Shown: positions 34,928 through 44,259, numbered from the stretch's first letter. The stretch: 59,739 nucleotides of DNA from JAEUNX01 sp034004685 (GCA_034004685.1 JAVEWG010000023.1:1-59739), one strand, 5' to 3'. Notes: generated by a model from the sequence alone, not told the origin. Numbers and translations: made by a program.

Positions 34928-35238
34928 ATGGAAGCCCTGCGCTATTTTCTCGACACCCACGATCGCCGTCTCGGAACTTTCCCCGAAAGCCTTACCCCGG
35001 CCGACTTCGAAGCCTTTTATGCCCAGTATGAAGACGCCTGCCGGGCCGAGGGGGTGATTCCCCTCCGCACCCACCTGTCCTATCTGGACGGACGGGCCTT
35101 CTGCCTGAATCTGGCGGTGGACGCCGAAGCGGTGCGCCGCGCCCACCAGCGGGTCGGGCTGCCCTTCGACGGCATCACCGAGGTCTCCACCGCCACCCCC
35201 GGGGACGCCTTCTTCCGCCGCCCCCCCCCCGGACCTGA
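34928..35238 (+). CDS. DUF4242-like small protein, reading frame ambiguous at a C10 tract
   Basis: The first 100 residues (MEALRYFLDTHDRRLGTFPE, then AEGVIPLRTHLSYLDGRAFC and AHQRVGLPFDGITEVSTA) resemble DUF4242 proteins, small ferredoxin-like folds sometimes reported to bind nickel. At 35221-35230 lies a run of ten C. As written, the frame continues to 36565, out of frame through the peroxidase gene. One more C would give RPPPRT and a stop at 35238. One fewer would fuse it in frame to the peroxidase. The coordinates follow the +1 reading as the most family-like length. Confidence 0.55.
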
Positions 35239-35258
35239 CCGCCCCGAGGGAGAGCACC

Positions 35259-36623
35259 ATGGACACCGGCTTGACGGAGTTACTTACCGCCGGCACCCCG
35301 GCCATCTTGTTAGGCCTGACGGTCCTGGGATTGATGGTCCACCGGGAGCTGGGCCCCTTCGCAGGGCTCGACGCTCCCGGCAAATGGATGCTCACCGCCC
35401 TGCTCGGCATGGGCCTGCTGGCCTTCTCTCTCAAGCTGGCGGTGGCCGCCGCCCTGGGGGGCGCGCCGGATGCCTTCCTCCGCCCCCTCCTCGCCCGGCC
35501 TTCGCCCCAGCGGCCACTTCAGGAGTTGGCATCGAAGGCGCCGCTCCAGGTTCAGTCCGCCTCCCGCCATGTCTGGGAAGCCCTACCCGAAACCGCTCCC
35601 GCCCCCTCTGGCGCCCCCTCGACCCCGGAAAAGATCGCCCTGGGCCGGCAGCTCTTCTTCGAAAAACGCCTGTCGGCGGATGGTTCCCTATCCTGCGAAT
35701 CCTGCCACGGGCTGGAGGACCAGGCCGGGGCCGACGGCCGCCCCACCGCCCTGGGCATCCACGGCCAGCGGGGAGCGCGCAATACGCCCACGGTATGGAA
35801 CGCGGCCTTCCAGGCCGTGCTCTTCTGGGACGGCCGGGCACCCTCCCTGGAGGAGCAAGCCAAGGGACCGATCCTCAATCCCATCGAAATGGGCCTGCCC
35901 TCCGCCGCAGAGGCCGAGCGCCGCCTGGCGGAGGAGCCTGGCTACCGCCAGGCCTTCGCGCGGGCTTTCGGCGACGAGGCCATCAGCCTGGAGCGCATCG
36001 CCCAGGCCCTGGCCGCCTTCGAGCGGACCCTGATCACGCCGGACACCCCCTACGACCGCTTCGTCCGGGGCGATCCCGGTGCCCTGGACCAATCCCAGCT
36101 CAGGGGCATGGCCCTGTTCGAATCGGTGGGCTGCGTCCTCTGTCACCGGGGTCCCAACTTCAGCGATGCCAGCCTGCTGGGCGGGCAAGCCCCCTTCCGC
36201 TACTTTCCGGCCAATCCCACCCCTTTCGGCCTGAAATACCGCCTCCTGGGGGAAGACGGCAAGCCACGGATCTGGCGGGTGCCCTCCCTGCGCAACGTAG
36301 CGCTCACCGGCCCCTGGCTCCACAACGGCTCGGTGGCGAGCCTGCCGGAGGTGGTGCGCATCATGGCCAGCGCCCAGTTGGCCCGCACCGGAGCGCTCAC
36401 CGCCCGGGTGGGCGACAACGGCGCCCTGGACAAGGTGGACCGCTCGCCCCTGAACGACAAGGCGGTGGCCGACATCGTGGCCTTCCTGGAAGCCCTCGGC
36501 AGCGATTCCCTGCGCCGCCAGGCGGCGGAAAGGAATTGGCCCCCCCGGACGAGCCCGGCGGGTAGACTTGGCGGCGGCAGGGAATTAGGCAACGGCGGGG
36601 AGCAGCCTGGTGGATCCAGATAA
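35259..36623 (+). CDS. Di-haem cytochrome c peroxidase (CcpA/MauG family), membrane-anchored
   Basis: A 454-residue protein with two N-terminal hydrophobic helices (about 10-26 and 43-66) instead of a cleavable signal. The di-haem domain follows, with haem motifs CESCH (146-150) and CVLCH (292-296). Typical blocks ALGRQLFFEKRLSADGSLSC, FWDGRAPSLEEQA and RVPSLRNVALTGPWLHNGSV are present. Such enzymes reduce hydrogen peroxide in the periplasm or modify proteins or cofactors. The usual start is the ATG at 35259 after GAGGGAGAGC. The stop overlaps the Crp/Fnr gene by 14 bp, linking them in one operon. Confidence 0.87.
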   Translation: MDTGLTELLTAGTPAILLGLTVLGLMVHRELGPFAGLDAPGKWMLTALLGMGLLAFSLKLAVAAALGGAPDAFLRPLLARPSPQRPLQELASKAPLQVQSASRHVWEALPETAPAPSGAPSTPEKIALGRQLFFEKRLSADGSLSCESCHGLEDQAGADGRPTALGIHGQRGARNTPTVWNAAFQAVLFWDGRAPSLEEQAKGPILNPIEMGLPSAAEAERRLAEEPGYRQAFARAFGDEAISLERIAQALAAFERTLITPDTPYDRFVRGDPGALDQSQLRGMALFESVGCVLCHRGPNFSDASLLGGQAPFRYFPANPTPFGLKYRLLGEDGKPRIWRVPSLRNVALTGPWLHNGSVASLPEVVRIMASAQLARTGALTARVGDNGALDKVDRSPLNDKAVADIVAFLEALGSDSLRRQAAERNWPPRTSPAGRLGGGRELGNGGEQPGGSR

Positions 36624-37263
36624 CTTCAATCCTTTCAACCCATTGTCGGAGGCCGGCAAAGCCCGCCTCGCCCGGGGCCTGATCATCCGGACCTACGCCC
36701 CGCCCGCGCCGGTTCTCCTCAAGGGGCAACGGGTTTCCGGTGCCTATTTCGTGGTTGCCGGCGCCCTGCGGGTCTATTCCCTCGCCCCCAACGGCACCAC
36801 CGCCACCCTTTATTCCATCGGCCCCGGGGAAACCTGCGTCTTCGCCCTCAACAGCCTGTTCAACGACCTACTCTACCCGGCCTGGGTCCAGCCCGTTGAG
36901 GAGACCACCATCGCCTTGATCCCCGGCGACGTCTATCGGGATCTCTTCGCCCAGGAACCGACGGTGCGGGATCTCACGGTTCGCACCCTGTCCACCCTGG
37001 TCTTCAAGCTGATGGGGGAGCTGGCGGAGGTCCACGTCTACAAGCTGAACCAGCGCCTGGCCAACCTGCTACTCGTCCATGCCTCGTCCGCCGGCGAGGT
37101 CGCCATGACCCAGCAGGCCCTGGCCGACCATCTGGGCACCGGACGGGAAGTGGTTGCCCGCCTGTTGGGGGAATTCTCCGCCGCCGGTCTGGTGCGCACC
37201 GCCCGGGGCCGCATCCGCATCGATGACCCGCCTGCCCTGGCCTGCCTTCTCACCCAGCTGTGA
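36610..37263 (+). CDS. Crp/Fnr family transcriptional regulator
   Basis: A 217-residue regulator starting with GTG inside the end of the peroxidase gene. The N-terminal effector domain (about 20-125) has the cyclic-nucleotide-domain pattern VLLKGQRVSGAYFVVAGALR and YSIGPGETCVFALNSLF. The C-terminal winged helix (about 150-217) includes MTQQALADHLGTGREVVARL. No N-terminal cysteine cluster as in Fnr is visible, so an iron-sulfur oxygen sensor is unlikely. It probably controls the peroxidase operon. Ligand unknown. Confidence 0.85.
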   Translation: MDPDNFNPFNPLSEAGKARLARGLIIRTYAPPAPVLLKGQRVSGAYFVVAGALRVYSLAPNGTTATLYSIGPGETCVFALNSLFNDLLYPAWVQPVEETTIALIPGDVYRDLFAQEPTVRDLTVRTLSTLVFKLMGELAEVHVYKLNQRLANLLLVHASSAGEVAMTQQALADHLGTGREVVARLLGEFSAAGLVRTARGRIRIDDPPALACLLTQL

Positions 37264-37377
37264 AGGCGCCGCCGGCAACGGCGCCCAAGCGCCTCCATAA
37301 ATGAGAGAATCCGCTCCGGGCCCGCCCTCGGCGGCCCGGTAGACTCGGTGGAACTCGATCAAGGGCTCGGGCTTGGA

Positions 37378-38334
37378 ATGATCTTTCTGGCGGCGGACAT
37401 TGGCGGCACCCGCTCCCGGCTCATGCTGGCTGCGGGGGAAGGCTCCGCTTGGCGCACCCTCCGCCGGGAAACCCTCTCCAGCCCCGACCACGCCAGTGTC
37501 GACGCCCTACTCGACAGCTTTCTGCGCCCGGGAGAAAACCCGGAATATGCCTGCCTCGCCCTGGCCGGGCCGGTGGAAGGCCAGGCAGTGCAACTGACCA
37601 ACCTGCCCTGGCGGGTGGATGCCGCCGCCCTGGCCCGGCGGCGGGGTTTCCGGGAAGTTCGGCTGATCAACGATTTCGCCGCCCAGGCCAATGGTCTGGC
37701 CGTCCTGGGGGCCGGCGGCCTCCACACCCTGCAAACCGGCACCCCCGTGGCCCACGGCCCCCAGCTGCTGCTGGGGGCGGGCACCGGATTGGGCATGGCC
37801 TTGTTGCTGGACGGCGACGCTCCCAGGGTGCTGCCCAGCGAATGCGGCCACGGCGACTTCGCACCTACCGACCTGCAGCAGATCGCCCTACTCCAATACC
37901 TGCGCCCCCACCTGGGGCGGGTCAGCCTGGAACACCTGCTGTCGGGGCATGGCCTGGCACGCATCCATGCCTTCATCAAGAACCAGCCAGCACAGGCTCC
38001 CCTGACCGAGGAGGCTAGCGCCATCAGCACAGCCGGGCTGAAGGGTGAGCCCGCCGCTGCCGCGGCCCTGGATCTCTTCGCCCGCATCTATGCCTCCACC
38101 GCCGGCAACCTGGCCCTGGCGGTGCTGCCCCGGGGCGGGGTGTATCTCAGTGGCGGGATCGCCCCCAAGATCCTGCCCTTCCTCGCCAGGCCGGAAACCC
38201 TCGCGGCCTTCCGCGACAAACCCCCAATGGTGGCGCTTCTGGAGAAGATACCCCTCCATGTGGTGACCGACGAACACCTGGGACTCCATGGCGCGGCCCA
38301 CCTGGCTGCCCAGCTGGCCCACCAGCCCGACTAA
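37378..38334 (+). CDS. glk: Glucokinase
   Basis: Phosphorylates glucose to glucose-6-phosphate. The 318-residue product begins MIFLAADIGGTRSRLMLA, with the phosphate-binding DIGGT loop. LINDFAAQANGL carries the catalytic Asp, followed by LLGAGTGLGMALLL and SECGHGDFAP with the zinc-independent E-C-G-H-x-D pattern of bacterial Glk. The ATG at 37378 is used; a GTG at 37348 would add ten residues. It lies upstream of the ABC exporter and near two glycosidases that release glucose. Confidence 0.9.
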   Translation: MIFLAADIGGTRSRLMLAAGEGSAWRTLRRETLSSPDHASVDALLDSFLRPGENPEYACLALAGPVEGQAVQLTNLPWRVDAAALARRRGFREVRLINDFAAQANGLAVLGAGGLHTLQTGTPVAHGPQLLLGAGTGLGMALLLDGDAPRVLPSECGHGDFAPTDLQQIALLQYLRPHLGRVSLEHLLSGHGLARIHAFIKNQPAQAPLTEEASAISTAGLKGEPAAAAALDLFARIYASTAGNLALAVLPRGGVYLSGGIAPKILPFLARPETLAAFRDKPPMVALLEKIPLHVVTDEHLGLHGAAHLAAQLAHQPD

Positions 38335-38340
38335 TCGAGC

Positions 38341-40101
38341 ATGAGCCCCTCCCCTGCCGAAATCGCCCCCCAGGGCGACGCCACCTGGCAATTCTTCCGC
38401 CTGGCCGCGCCCTACTGGCGCAGCGGGCGCCGCTGGAAGGTGCGCAGCGCCACCTTGCTGCTCGTCCTGCTCACCGTGGGCCAGGTGCTGCTGATGATCT
38501 GGACCAGCTACTGGAACCGGGAATTCTTCGATGCCCTGGAGGCCCGCTCCCTGGGGGAGCTGCTGCGCCAGATCGCCATCTTCGGGTTGATCCTGGCCCT
38601 GACCATGGTGGTCACCGCCCTTCACATGCACGTCAAGCGCTGGTTGCAGCTGGACTGGCGGCGCTGGCTCACCAGTCGCCTGGTGGATCAGTGGATGACC
38701 CAGGCCCGCCACTACCGCCTGCAATTCGTCCAGGGGGAACACGACAACCCGGACCAGCGCATCGCCGAAGACATCCGTATCGCCACCGAGACCACCATCA
38801 GCCTGGCTCATTCCCTGATCTACTCCCTGCTGATCTGCGTGAGCTTCATCGACATCCTGCTGGACGTCTCGGGCAGCGCCACCCTCCCCGGCTCCACCCT
38901 GGCGGTGCCGGGCTACATGGTGATGCTGGCCTTCCTGTATGCCGGCGCGGGCTCCCTCCTGGGTTTTTTCCTGGGTCGGCCCCTGGTGACCTCCACCAAC
39001 CGGCTCCAGACCGTGGAGGCCAACCTGCGCTTTTCCCTGGCCCGGGCCCGGGAGAACTCCGAATCCATCGCCCTGATGCACGGGGAAAACCTGGAGCGGC
39101 GCAGCGCCAGCCGGCACTTCGTGGATATCGCCCAGGGCTGGGATCGCCAAACCCTGGCCTACCTGGGCATCGTCTCCTTCTCCACCGCCTACGGCAACCT
39201 GCTGCCGGTGTTCCCGATCCTGGTGGCGGCCCCCCAGTACATCGCCGGGGTCATGACCCTGGGGGTGCTGATGCAGGCCGCCCAGGCCTTCCAGCGGCTC
39301 ACCTCGGCCCTGTCCTGGCCGGTGGATAACCTGGGGGAGCTGGCCCACTGCCGGGCCTCGGCCGAGCGGGTGGTATCCCTCCACAACGACATGTTGCAAC
39401 TGGAGCGGGAAGACAGCCGGACCGACGCCCCCCGCATCCGGCTGCACCCAGCGACCCACCCGGAACTGGCCATCCGCCATCTGCACCTCACCACCCCGAC
39501 GGGCCAGACCCTCCTGGATAACTTCAACCTCCAGGTGCGCCGTGGCGAACGCATCCTGATCACCGGCGACCCCAGTGTCACCCTGGGGCTGTTCAAGGCG
39601 GTGGCCGGCCTGTGGCCCTGGGGCAGCGGCGAGATCGTCCTGCCGGAGGGGCAGGATCTGGTGTTCATGCCCCAGCATCCCTATCTGCCCAAGGGCAGCC
39701 TGCGGGCAGTGCTGAGCTACCCCCAGGGGGACGAGCATTACGGCACCGCCAGCCTGTACCGGGCCATGGAATGCGCCGGCATCACCTGGCTGGCGCCGCG
39801 CCTGGACGAAGTGGATGACTGGAACCGGGCCCTGCCCCTGCGGGCCCAGCAGCGCCTGGCCATGGCCCGGCTCTTCCTCCAGCAACCGGCCTGGGTATTC
39901 ATCGAGGGGGCCACCGACACCTTCGACCCCAAAGCCGAAGCCTGCCTGCTGGAAATGCTCCACCATGAACTGCCCAACTCCACCCTGCTGACCATCAGCC
40001 AACATGGGGACGTGGATCACTTTTACGACCGCAAGCTGGAACTGTGGCGGGCGGACGACCGGCGTGGCCGCCCGGCCTCACCCCCTGCCGGCAAGGGGTG
40101 A
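38341..40101 (+). CDS. SbmA/BacA-like ABC exporter with degenerate ATPase domain
   Basis: A 586-residue fused permease-ATPase of the YddA/SbmA-BacA type. An N-terminal SbmA/BacA-like membrane domain (about 20-345) holds TSYWNREFFDALEARS and DNPDQRIAEDIRIATE. The C-terminal nucleotide-binding domain (about 375-570) is clearly homologous but broken at its motifs. Walker A reads ITGDPSVTLGLFKA, without the invariant Lys. The signature LPLRAQQR replaces LSLGEQQR. Walker B reads WVFIEGATDTFD, losing the DE pair. The Q-loop MPQHPYLPKGSL is intact. It starts 6 bp after glk. ATP hydrolysis is doubtful. Confidence 0.85.
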   Translation: MSPSPAEIAPQGDATWQFFRLAAPYWRSGRRWKVRSATLLLVLLTVGQVLLMIWTSYWNREFFDALEARSLGELLRQIAIFGLILALTMVVTALHMHVKRWLQLDWRRWLTSRLVDQWMTQARHYRLQFVQGEHDNPDQRIAEDIRIATETTISLAHSLIYSLLICVSFIDILLDVSGSATLPGSTLAVPGYMVMLAFLYAGAGSLLGFFLGRPLVTSTNRLQTVEANLRFSLARARENSESIALMHGENLERRSASRHFVDIAQGWDRQTLAYLGIVSFSTAYGNLLPVFPILVAAPQYIAGVMTLGVLMQAAQAFQRLTSALSWPVDNLGELAHCRASAERVVSLHNDMLQLEREDSRTDAPRIRLHPATHPELAIRHLHLTTPTGQTLLDNFNLQVRRGERILITGDPSVTLGLFKAVAGLWPWGSGEIVLPEGQDLVFMPQHPYLPKGSLRAVLSYPQGDEHYGTASLYRAMECAGITWLAPRLDEVDDWNRALPLRAQQRLAMARLFLQQPAWVFIEGATDTFDPKAEACLLEMLHHELPNSTLLTISQHGDVDHFYDRKLELWRADDRRGRPASPPAGKG

Positions 40102-40117
40102 GCGCCGCCCGTCCGCC

Positions 40118-41224
40118 TTACCCGAAGTCCGCCGGCAGCCAACCCCGCTCCACGCCGTCCCGGAAACTCCAGGCCGGGGTTGTCTCGGTCTTGTAGCTCC
40201 AGAAGAACCAGCCCAGGTACTTTTCGAAGGCCAGCAACTGGGCGCTGGCATAGCCCCGGCTGGCGGTGTCCTGCTGGAATTCGTCCATATGCTCCAGGGC
40301 GTGGTTGAAGGGCCCCTCGGCCCACAGGGAAACCACCCGCAGATCCAGCCCCAGGCTCCATTCGCCGCACACCGCCGGCAAGCCCAGTTCGGCATTGACG
40401 GCGTCTGCCTCCTCCCGCCATTCCCCCCCGGCCTTGGCCAGGTGGCCGAAGATGTCCAGATCGATATCCTCCCGGGCGAAGCACTGGTAGCGGTGCAGGT
40501 CGAAGACCACGTTGCGGTAGGCGGGCGCCCGCATGAAGCCCAGGTATTCCCGGAAGGAGCGGAAGCCGTCGTGGAACACCACCGCCACCCTTTCCGCCGG
40601 GCAATGCCTGCGGATCCGCTCATAGGCCGCCAGGTAGTAGGCCTTCAGATAATCCGTGGGCACGTCCCAGCGGGGCTCGTTGAGGCATTCGATGGCGTAA
40701 AGCGCCGGGTGATCCCGATAGCGCCGGGCGATGCGCTCCAGCACGGCAAGGGAATGCTCCAGGTACTCCGGCTTGGTGTGCCACTCGCACACCCCCATGA
40801 TCCCCCCGTTGTCGAAACCGTTCTGGCAGCCCGGAGCGGCGTGGAGATCCAGCATCACCTTGAGGCCGAACCCGGCGGCCCAGTCCATGGCCCGGTCCAG
40901 CACCTCGATGCCGCCGGTGACGAAAGGATGGGGATTGGCCCCGTAGGCCGGGTGATAGGGGTAATCCGGCCCGAAGATCCAGTGACCGAAGGGAATCCGC
41001 ACCGCGTTGAGGCCCCGCCCGGCGATCCAGGCGAAATCCTCCCGGGTGATCCAGCTGTTCCAGTGGGCCGCCAGACGCTCGGCCGCCGCCGGTCCCAGCT
41101 CGGCGCAGAAGCTGGTTTCGTCGGTGGCGTCCAGGCCCTCGAAGAGACTCGGCACCATCCATTTTTCCAGGAGCAGCCAGCTTCCCAGGTTTACCCCCCG
41201 CAGCTTGGGACTTTGCGCATTCAT
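40118..41224 (-). CDS. Glycoside hydrolase family 5 (exo-1,3-beta-glucanase-like)
   Basis: A 368-residue TIM-barrel enzyme. It opens LRGVNLGSWLLLEKWMVPSL, as in yeast-type exo-1,3-beta-glucanases of GH5. The acid/base glutamate is in AIECLNEPRWD and the nucleophile in AVCGEWSLGLD. Other blocks are LNAVRIPFGHWIF and VVFDLHRYQCF. No signal peptide is visible, so it probably acts in the cytoplasm on imported or internal beta-glucosides. It is divergent from the GH13 gene. Confidence 0.87.
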   Translation of the reverse strand: MNAQSPKLRGVNLGSWLLLEKWMVPSLFEGLDATDETSFCAELGPAAAERLAAHWNSWITREDFAWIAGRGLNAVRIPFGHWIFGPDYPYHPAYGANPHPFVTGGIEVLDRAMDWAAGFGLKVMLDLHAAPGCQNGFDNGGIMGVCEWHTKPEYLEHSLAVLERIARRYRDHPALYAIECLNEPRWDVPTDYLKAYYLAAYERIRRHCPAERVAVVFHDGFRSFREYLGFMRAPAYRNVVFDLHRYQCFAREDIDLDIFGHLAKAGGEWREEADAVNAELGLPAVCGEWSLGLDLRVVSLWAEGPFNHALEHMDEFQQDTASRGYASAQLLAFEKYLGWFFWSYKTETTPAWSFRDGVERGWLPADFG

Positions 41225-41360
41225 GTCGATCTCCCCGATGGTCTTGGTTGCTGGAATCTAAGGGCAGCGCCACCCACCGGACTTGCCCTTCCTCAAAGCC
41301 CCGCGCATTTTCCCAGGGGCATCCTACAATCGGCATTCCATCCCCAAGGAGCAAGGGTCC

Positions 41361-43046
41361 ATGGCCCACAAGTGGTGGCAGCAGGCCGTCGTCTATCAGA
41401 TATACCCCCGCAGCTTCATGGACAGCAACGGGGACGGCATCGGCGATCTGCCGGGCATCCTGGCCCGCCTGGACTACCTCCAGTGGCTGGGGGTGGACTG
41501 CCTCTGGCTATGCCCCATCTTCCGCTCCCCCAACGATGACGGGGGTTACGACATCTCCGACTATCAGGCCATCATGGCCGAGTTCGGCACCCTGGCGGAT
41601 TTCGACCGCCTGCTGGCCGAAGCGCACCGCCGGGGCATGCGCCTGATCCTGGACCTGGTGATCAACCACACCAGCGACGAGCACCCCTGGTTCCGGCAAT
41701 CCCGGGCCAGCCGGGACAACCCCAGGCGGGACTGGTACATCTGGCGGGACGGCAAGGCCGGCGGCCCCCCCAACAATTGGGAGAGCATCTTCCGGGGCCC
41801 GGCCTGGGAGCGGGACGCGGCCAGCGGCCAGTACTACCTTCATCTGTTCACCCGCCGCCAGCCCGACCTCAACTGGGAAAACCCGGCGGTCCGGGCCGCC
41901 ATCGGGGAGATGGTGCGCGGGTGGCTGGACAAGGGGGTGGACGGCTTCCGCATCGACGCCATCACCCACATCAAGAAGGCCCCCGGCCTGCCGGACATGC
42001 CCAACCCGGAGGGCCTGGCCCAGGTGCCCGCCTACCCGTTCCACATGAACGTGCCCGGCATCCTGGACCACCTGGACGAGCTGTGCCGCAGCGCCTTCCA
42101 CGGCCGGGATCTGCTCACCGTGGGGGAAGCCAACGGCCTCGACCCGGCCACCGCCGAAGCCTGGGTAGGGCCAAGCCACCAGCGGCTGTCCATGATTCTC
42201 CAGTTCGAGCACTGGAACCTGTGGTCCGCCGCGCCCCGGGCCCCTCTGGACGTGGTGGCCTTGAAGGGCATCCTGGGGCGCTGGCAGACAAGCCTGGACG
42301 GGCGGGGCTGGAACGCCCTGTATCTGGAAAACCACGACCTGCCCCGGGTGGTTTCCCGCTGGGGCGATCCGGCCCGTTTCCGCCGGGAAAGCGCCACGGC
42401 CCTGGCCGCCATGTACTTCCTGATGCAGGGCACCCCCTTCATCTATCAGGGCCAGGAGCTGGCCATGGCCAACACCCAGTTCCACAGCCTGACGGATTTC
42501 CAGGACGTCTTTGCCCAGAACCGCATCACCGAAATGCGGACGGCGGGCTGGAGCGAGGACCGGATCCTGGCGGAGATGACGGTCACCGCCCGGGATAACT
42601 CCCGCACCCCCATGCCCTGGGATGACGGCCCCCAGGCCGGCTTCACCCAGGGCATCCCCTGGCTGCCCCTCAACCCGGACTATCCGGCGGTGAATGTGGC
42701 CCGGGAACAGGCCGATCCTGCTTCCGTGCTCCATTTCTACCGCCGCCTGATCGCCCTGCGCAGGGCCGAGCCAGTGCTGATCCATGGCCACTACCGGCCC
42801 ATCCTGGCCCGCAACCGGCAGATCTACGCCTACCTGCGGGAGTCGGCTGACGGGGGCATCGCGGTGATCTGCAACCTCACCCCCCGCCCCGCCCGCTACC
42901 GCCATGGCGGCTTCGATCTTCGTCACGAATGCCTGCTGCTGGCCAACCTGGAGGTGGCACCCCACCCGCCTTGCCAGACCTTCACCCTGGCCCCCTTCGA
43001 GGCCCGGATCTACCGGATCGCCGGAACCCACCCCGGCGCGGGATGA
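41361..43046 (+). CDS. Alpha-glucosidase / oligo-1,6-glucosidase (GH13)
   Basis: Hydrolyses short alpha-glucosides. The 561-residue protein begins MAHKWWQQAVVYQIYPRSFM. Conserved regions are DLVINHTSDEHPWF, DGFRIDAITHI with the nucleophile Asp, LTVGEANG with the acid/base Glu, and LENHDLPRVVSRWG with the third acid. QGQELAMAN follows near residue 368. It has no signal peptide, so it acts in the cytoplasm. With glk nearby, this suggests breakdown of imported glucosides into glucose-6-phosphate. Confidence 0.92.
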   Translation: MAHKWWQQAVVYQIYPRSFMDSNGDGIGDLPGILARLDYLQWLGVDCLWLCPIFRSPNDDGGYDISDYQAIMAEFGTLADFDRLLAEAHRRGMRLILDLVINHTSDEHPWFRQSRASRDNPRRDWYIWRDGKAGGPPNNWESIFRGPAWERDAASGQYYLHLFTRRQPDLNWENPAVRAAIGEMVRGWLDKGVDGFRIDAITHIKKAPGLPDMPNPEGLAQVPAYPFHMNVPGILDHLDELCRSAFHGRDLLTVGEANGLDPATAEAWVGPSHQRLSMILQFEHWNLWSAAPRAPLDVVALKGILGRWQTSLDGRGWNALYLENHDLPRVVSRWGDPARFRRESATALAAMYFLMQGTPFIYQGQELAMANTQFHSLTDFQDVFAQNRITEMRTAGWSEDRILAEMTVTARDNSRTPMPWDDGPQAGFTQGIPWLPLNPDYPAVNVAREQADPASVLHFYRRLIALRRAEPVLIHGHYRPILARNRQIYAYLRESADGGIAVICNLTPRPARYRHGGFDLRHECLLLANLEVAPHPPCQTFTLAPFEARIYRIAGTHPGAG

Positions 43047-43095
43047 CGCCCCCCGCGCCGTGAGGCACAATCCCGGCTCCACAAGGGAACGCCCC

Positions 43096-44259
43096 ATGCA
43101 TTTCGACCTCCTGATCGTCGGCGCCGGCCTCTCCGGCGCCAGCCTGGCCGCCGCCCTGCGGGCCAGCCGCCTGAAAATCGGCGTCATCGAAGCCCGCCCC
43201 CCCGCCCCCGCCGCCGGCTGGGATCCCCGGATCTACGCCGTCAGCCCGGCCAACGCCCGTTTCCTGGAATCCATCGGCATCTGGGGCCACCTGGACGCCA
43301 GCCGCATCAACCCGGTGCGGGACATGGCCATCTTTGGCGACCGGGACGGCCGGCTGGATTTCTCCGCCTATGACTGCGGTCTGGGGGAGCTGGCCTGGAT
43401 CCTGGAAGCGGGGCTCATGCAGCGGGAGCTGTGGGAGACCGTCAAGCGCCAGCACAACGTTACCCTGCTGTGCCCCGCCGAGCCAGACCGGCTCGAATTG
43501 GGCGAAGGTGCGGCCAGCGTCCATCTGGCCGACGGCCGGACCCTCTCCGCCAGCCTGGTGGTGGCCGCCGATGGGGCCAATTCCTGGGTGCGCCGCCAGG
43601 CCGGCATCGAACCCCGCCTGTCGCCCTACGAAGAATCTGGCGTGGTGGCCAACTTCCACTGCGAAAAACCCCATCGGGACACCGCCTTCCAGTGGTTCCG
43701 GCCCGACGGCATCCTGGCCTTCCTGCCCCTGCCCGGCACGCTGATGTCCATGGTGTGGTCGGCCCCCCAGGCCCTGGCGGAGGAGCTGGTGGCACTCCCC
43801 GCCGAGGCGCTCTGCCAGCGAGTGGCGGAAGCCGGCCAGCACGCCCTGGGAGCGCTGCGCCTGGAAACCCCGGCGGCCGCCTTCCCCCTGCGCCTCCTGC
43901 GGGTGGATTCCCCAGTGCGGCCCCGCCTGGCCCTGATCGGGGACGCCGCCCACGGCATCCATCCCCTCTCTGGCCATGGCATCAACCTGGGCTTCCAGGA
44001 TGCCCGGATGCTGGCCGAACTGCTGGGGGATCTGCCCAGTTGGCGCGACCCCGGCGAGCTGGCCCTGCTGCGCCGCCATGCCCGGGCTCGGGCAGAGGAA
44101 ACCGCCCTGCTCCAATACACCACCCACGGCCTCAATCGCCTGTTCAAGCCCCAGGCCACGCCCCTGGCCGCCCTGCGCAACCTGGGATTGAACCTCACCA
44201 ATCACCTGCCGGTCCTACGCAACGCCCTGGTCCGCTACGCCGTCAACGGCTCCTTCTGA
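43096..44259 (+). CDS. UbiH/UbiF/VisC-family FAD-dependent hydroxylase
   Basis: A 387-residue flavoprotein monooxygenase. It has the dinucleotide-binding GAGLSGASLAAAL (11-23) and the NAD(P)H/FAD motif VVAADGANSWVR. The GDAAHGIHPLSGHGINLGFQ block is typical of ubiquinone-ring hydroxylases. It likely hydroxylates a ubiquinone precursor at the membrane; which carbon cannot be told. The frame is open into the GH13 gene, but the ATG at 43096 after a GGGAACG site is the family start. Confidence 0.88.
   Translation: MHFDLLIVGAGLSGASLAAALRASRLKIGVIEARPPAPAAGWDPRIYAVSPANARFLESIGIWGHLDASRINPVRDMAIFGDRDGRLDFSAYDCGLGELAWILEAGLMQRELWETVKRQHNVTLLCPAEPDRLELGEGAASVHLADGRTLSASLVVAADGANSWVRRQAGIEPRLSPYEESGVVANFHCEKPHRDTAFQWFRPDGILAFLPLPGTLMSMVWSAPQALAEELVALPAEALCQRVAEAGQHALGALRLETPAAAFPLRLLRVDSPVRPRLALIGDAAHGIHPLSGHGINLGFQDARMLAELLGDLPSWRDPGELALLRRHARARAEETALLQYTTHGLNRLFKPQATPLAALRNLGLNLTNHLPVLRNALVRYAVNGSF

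Noticed and set aside
35239..36565. Continuation of the DUF4242-like frame across the peroxidase gene
   Set aside because: After the C10 tract the product is Pro/Arg/Gly-rich and out of frame with a gene carrying both haem motifs, so this is not treated as protein sequence.
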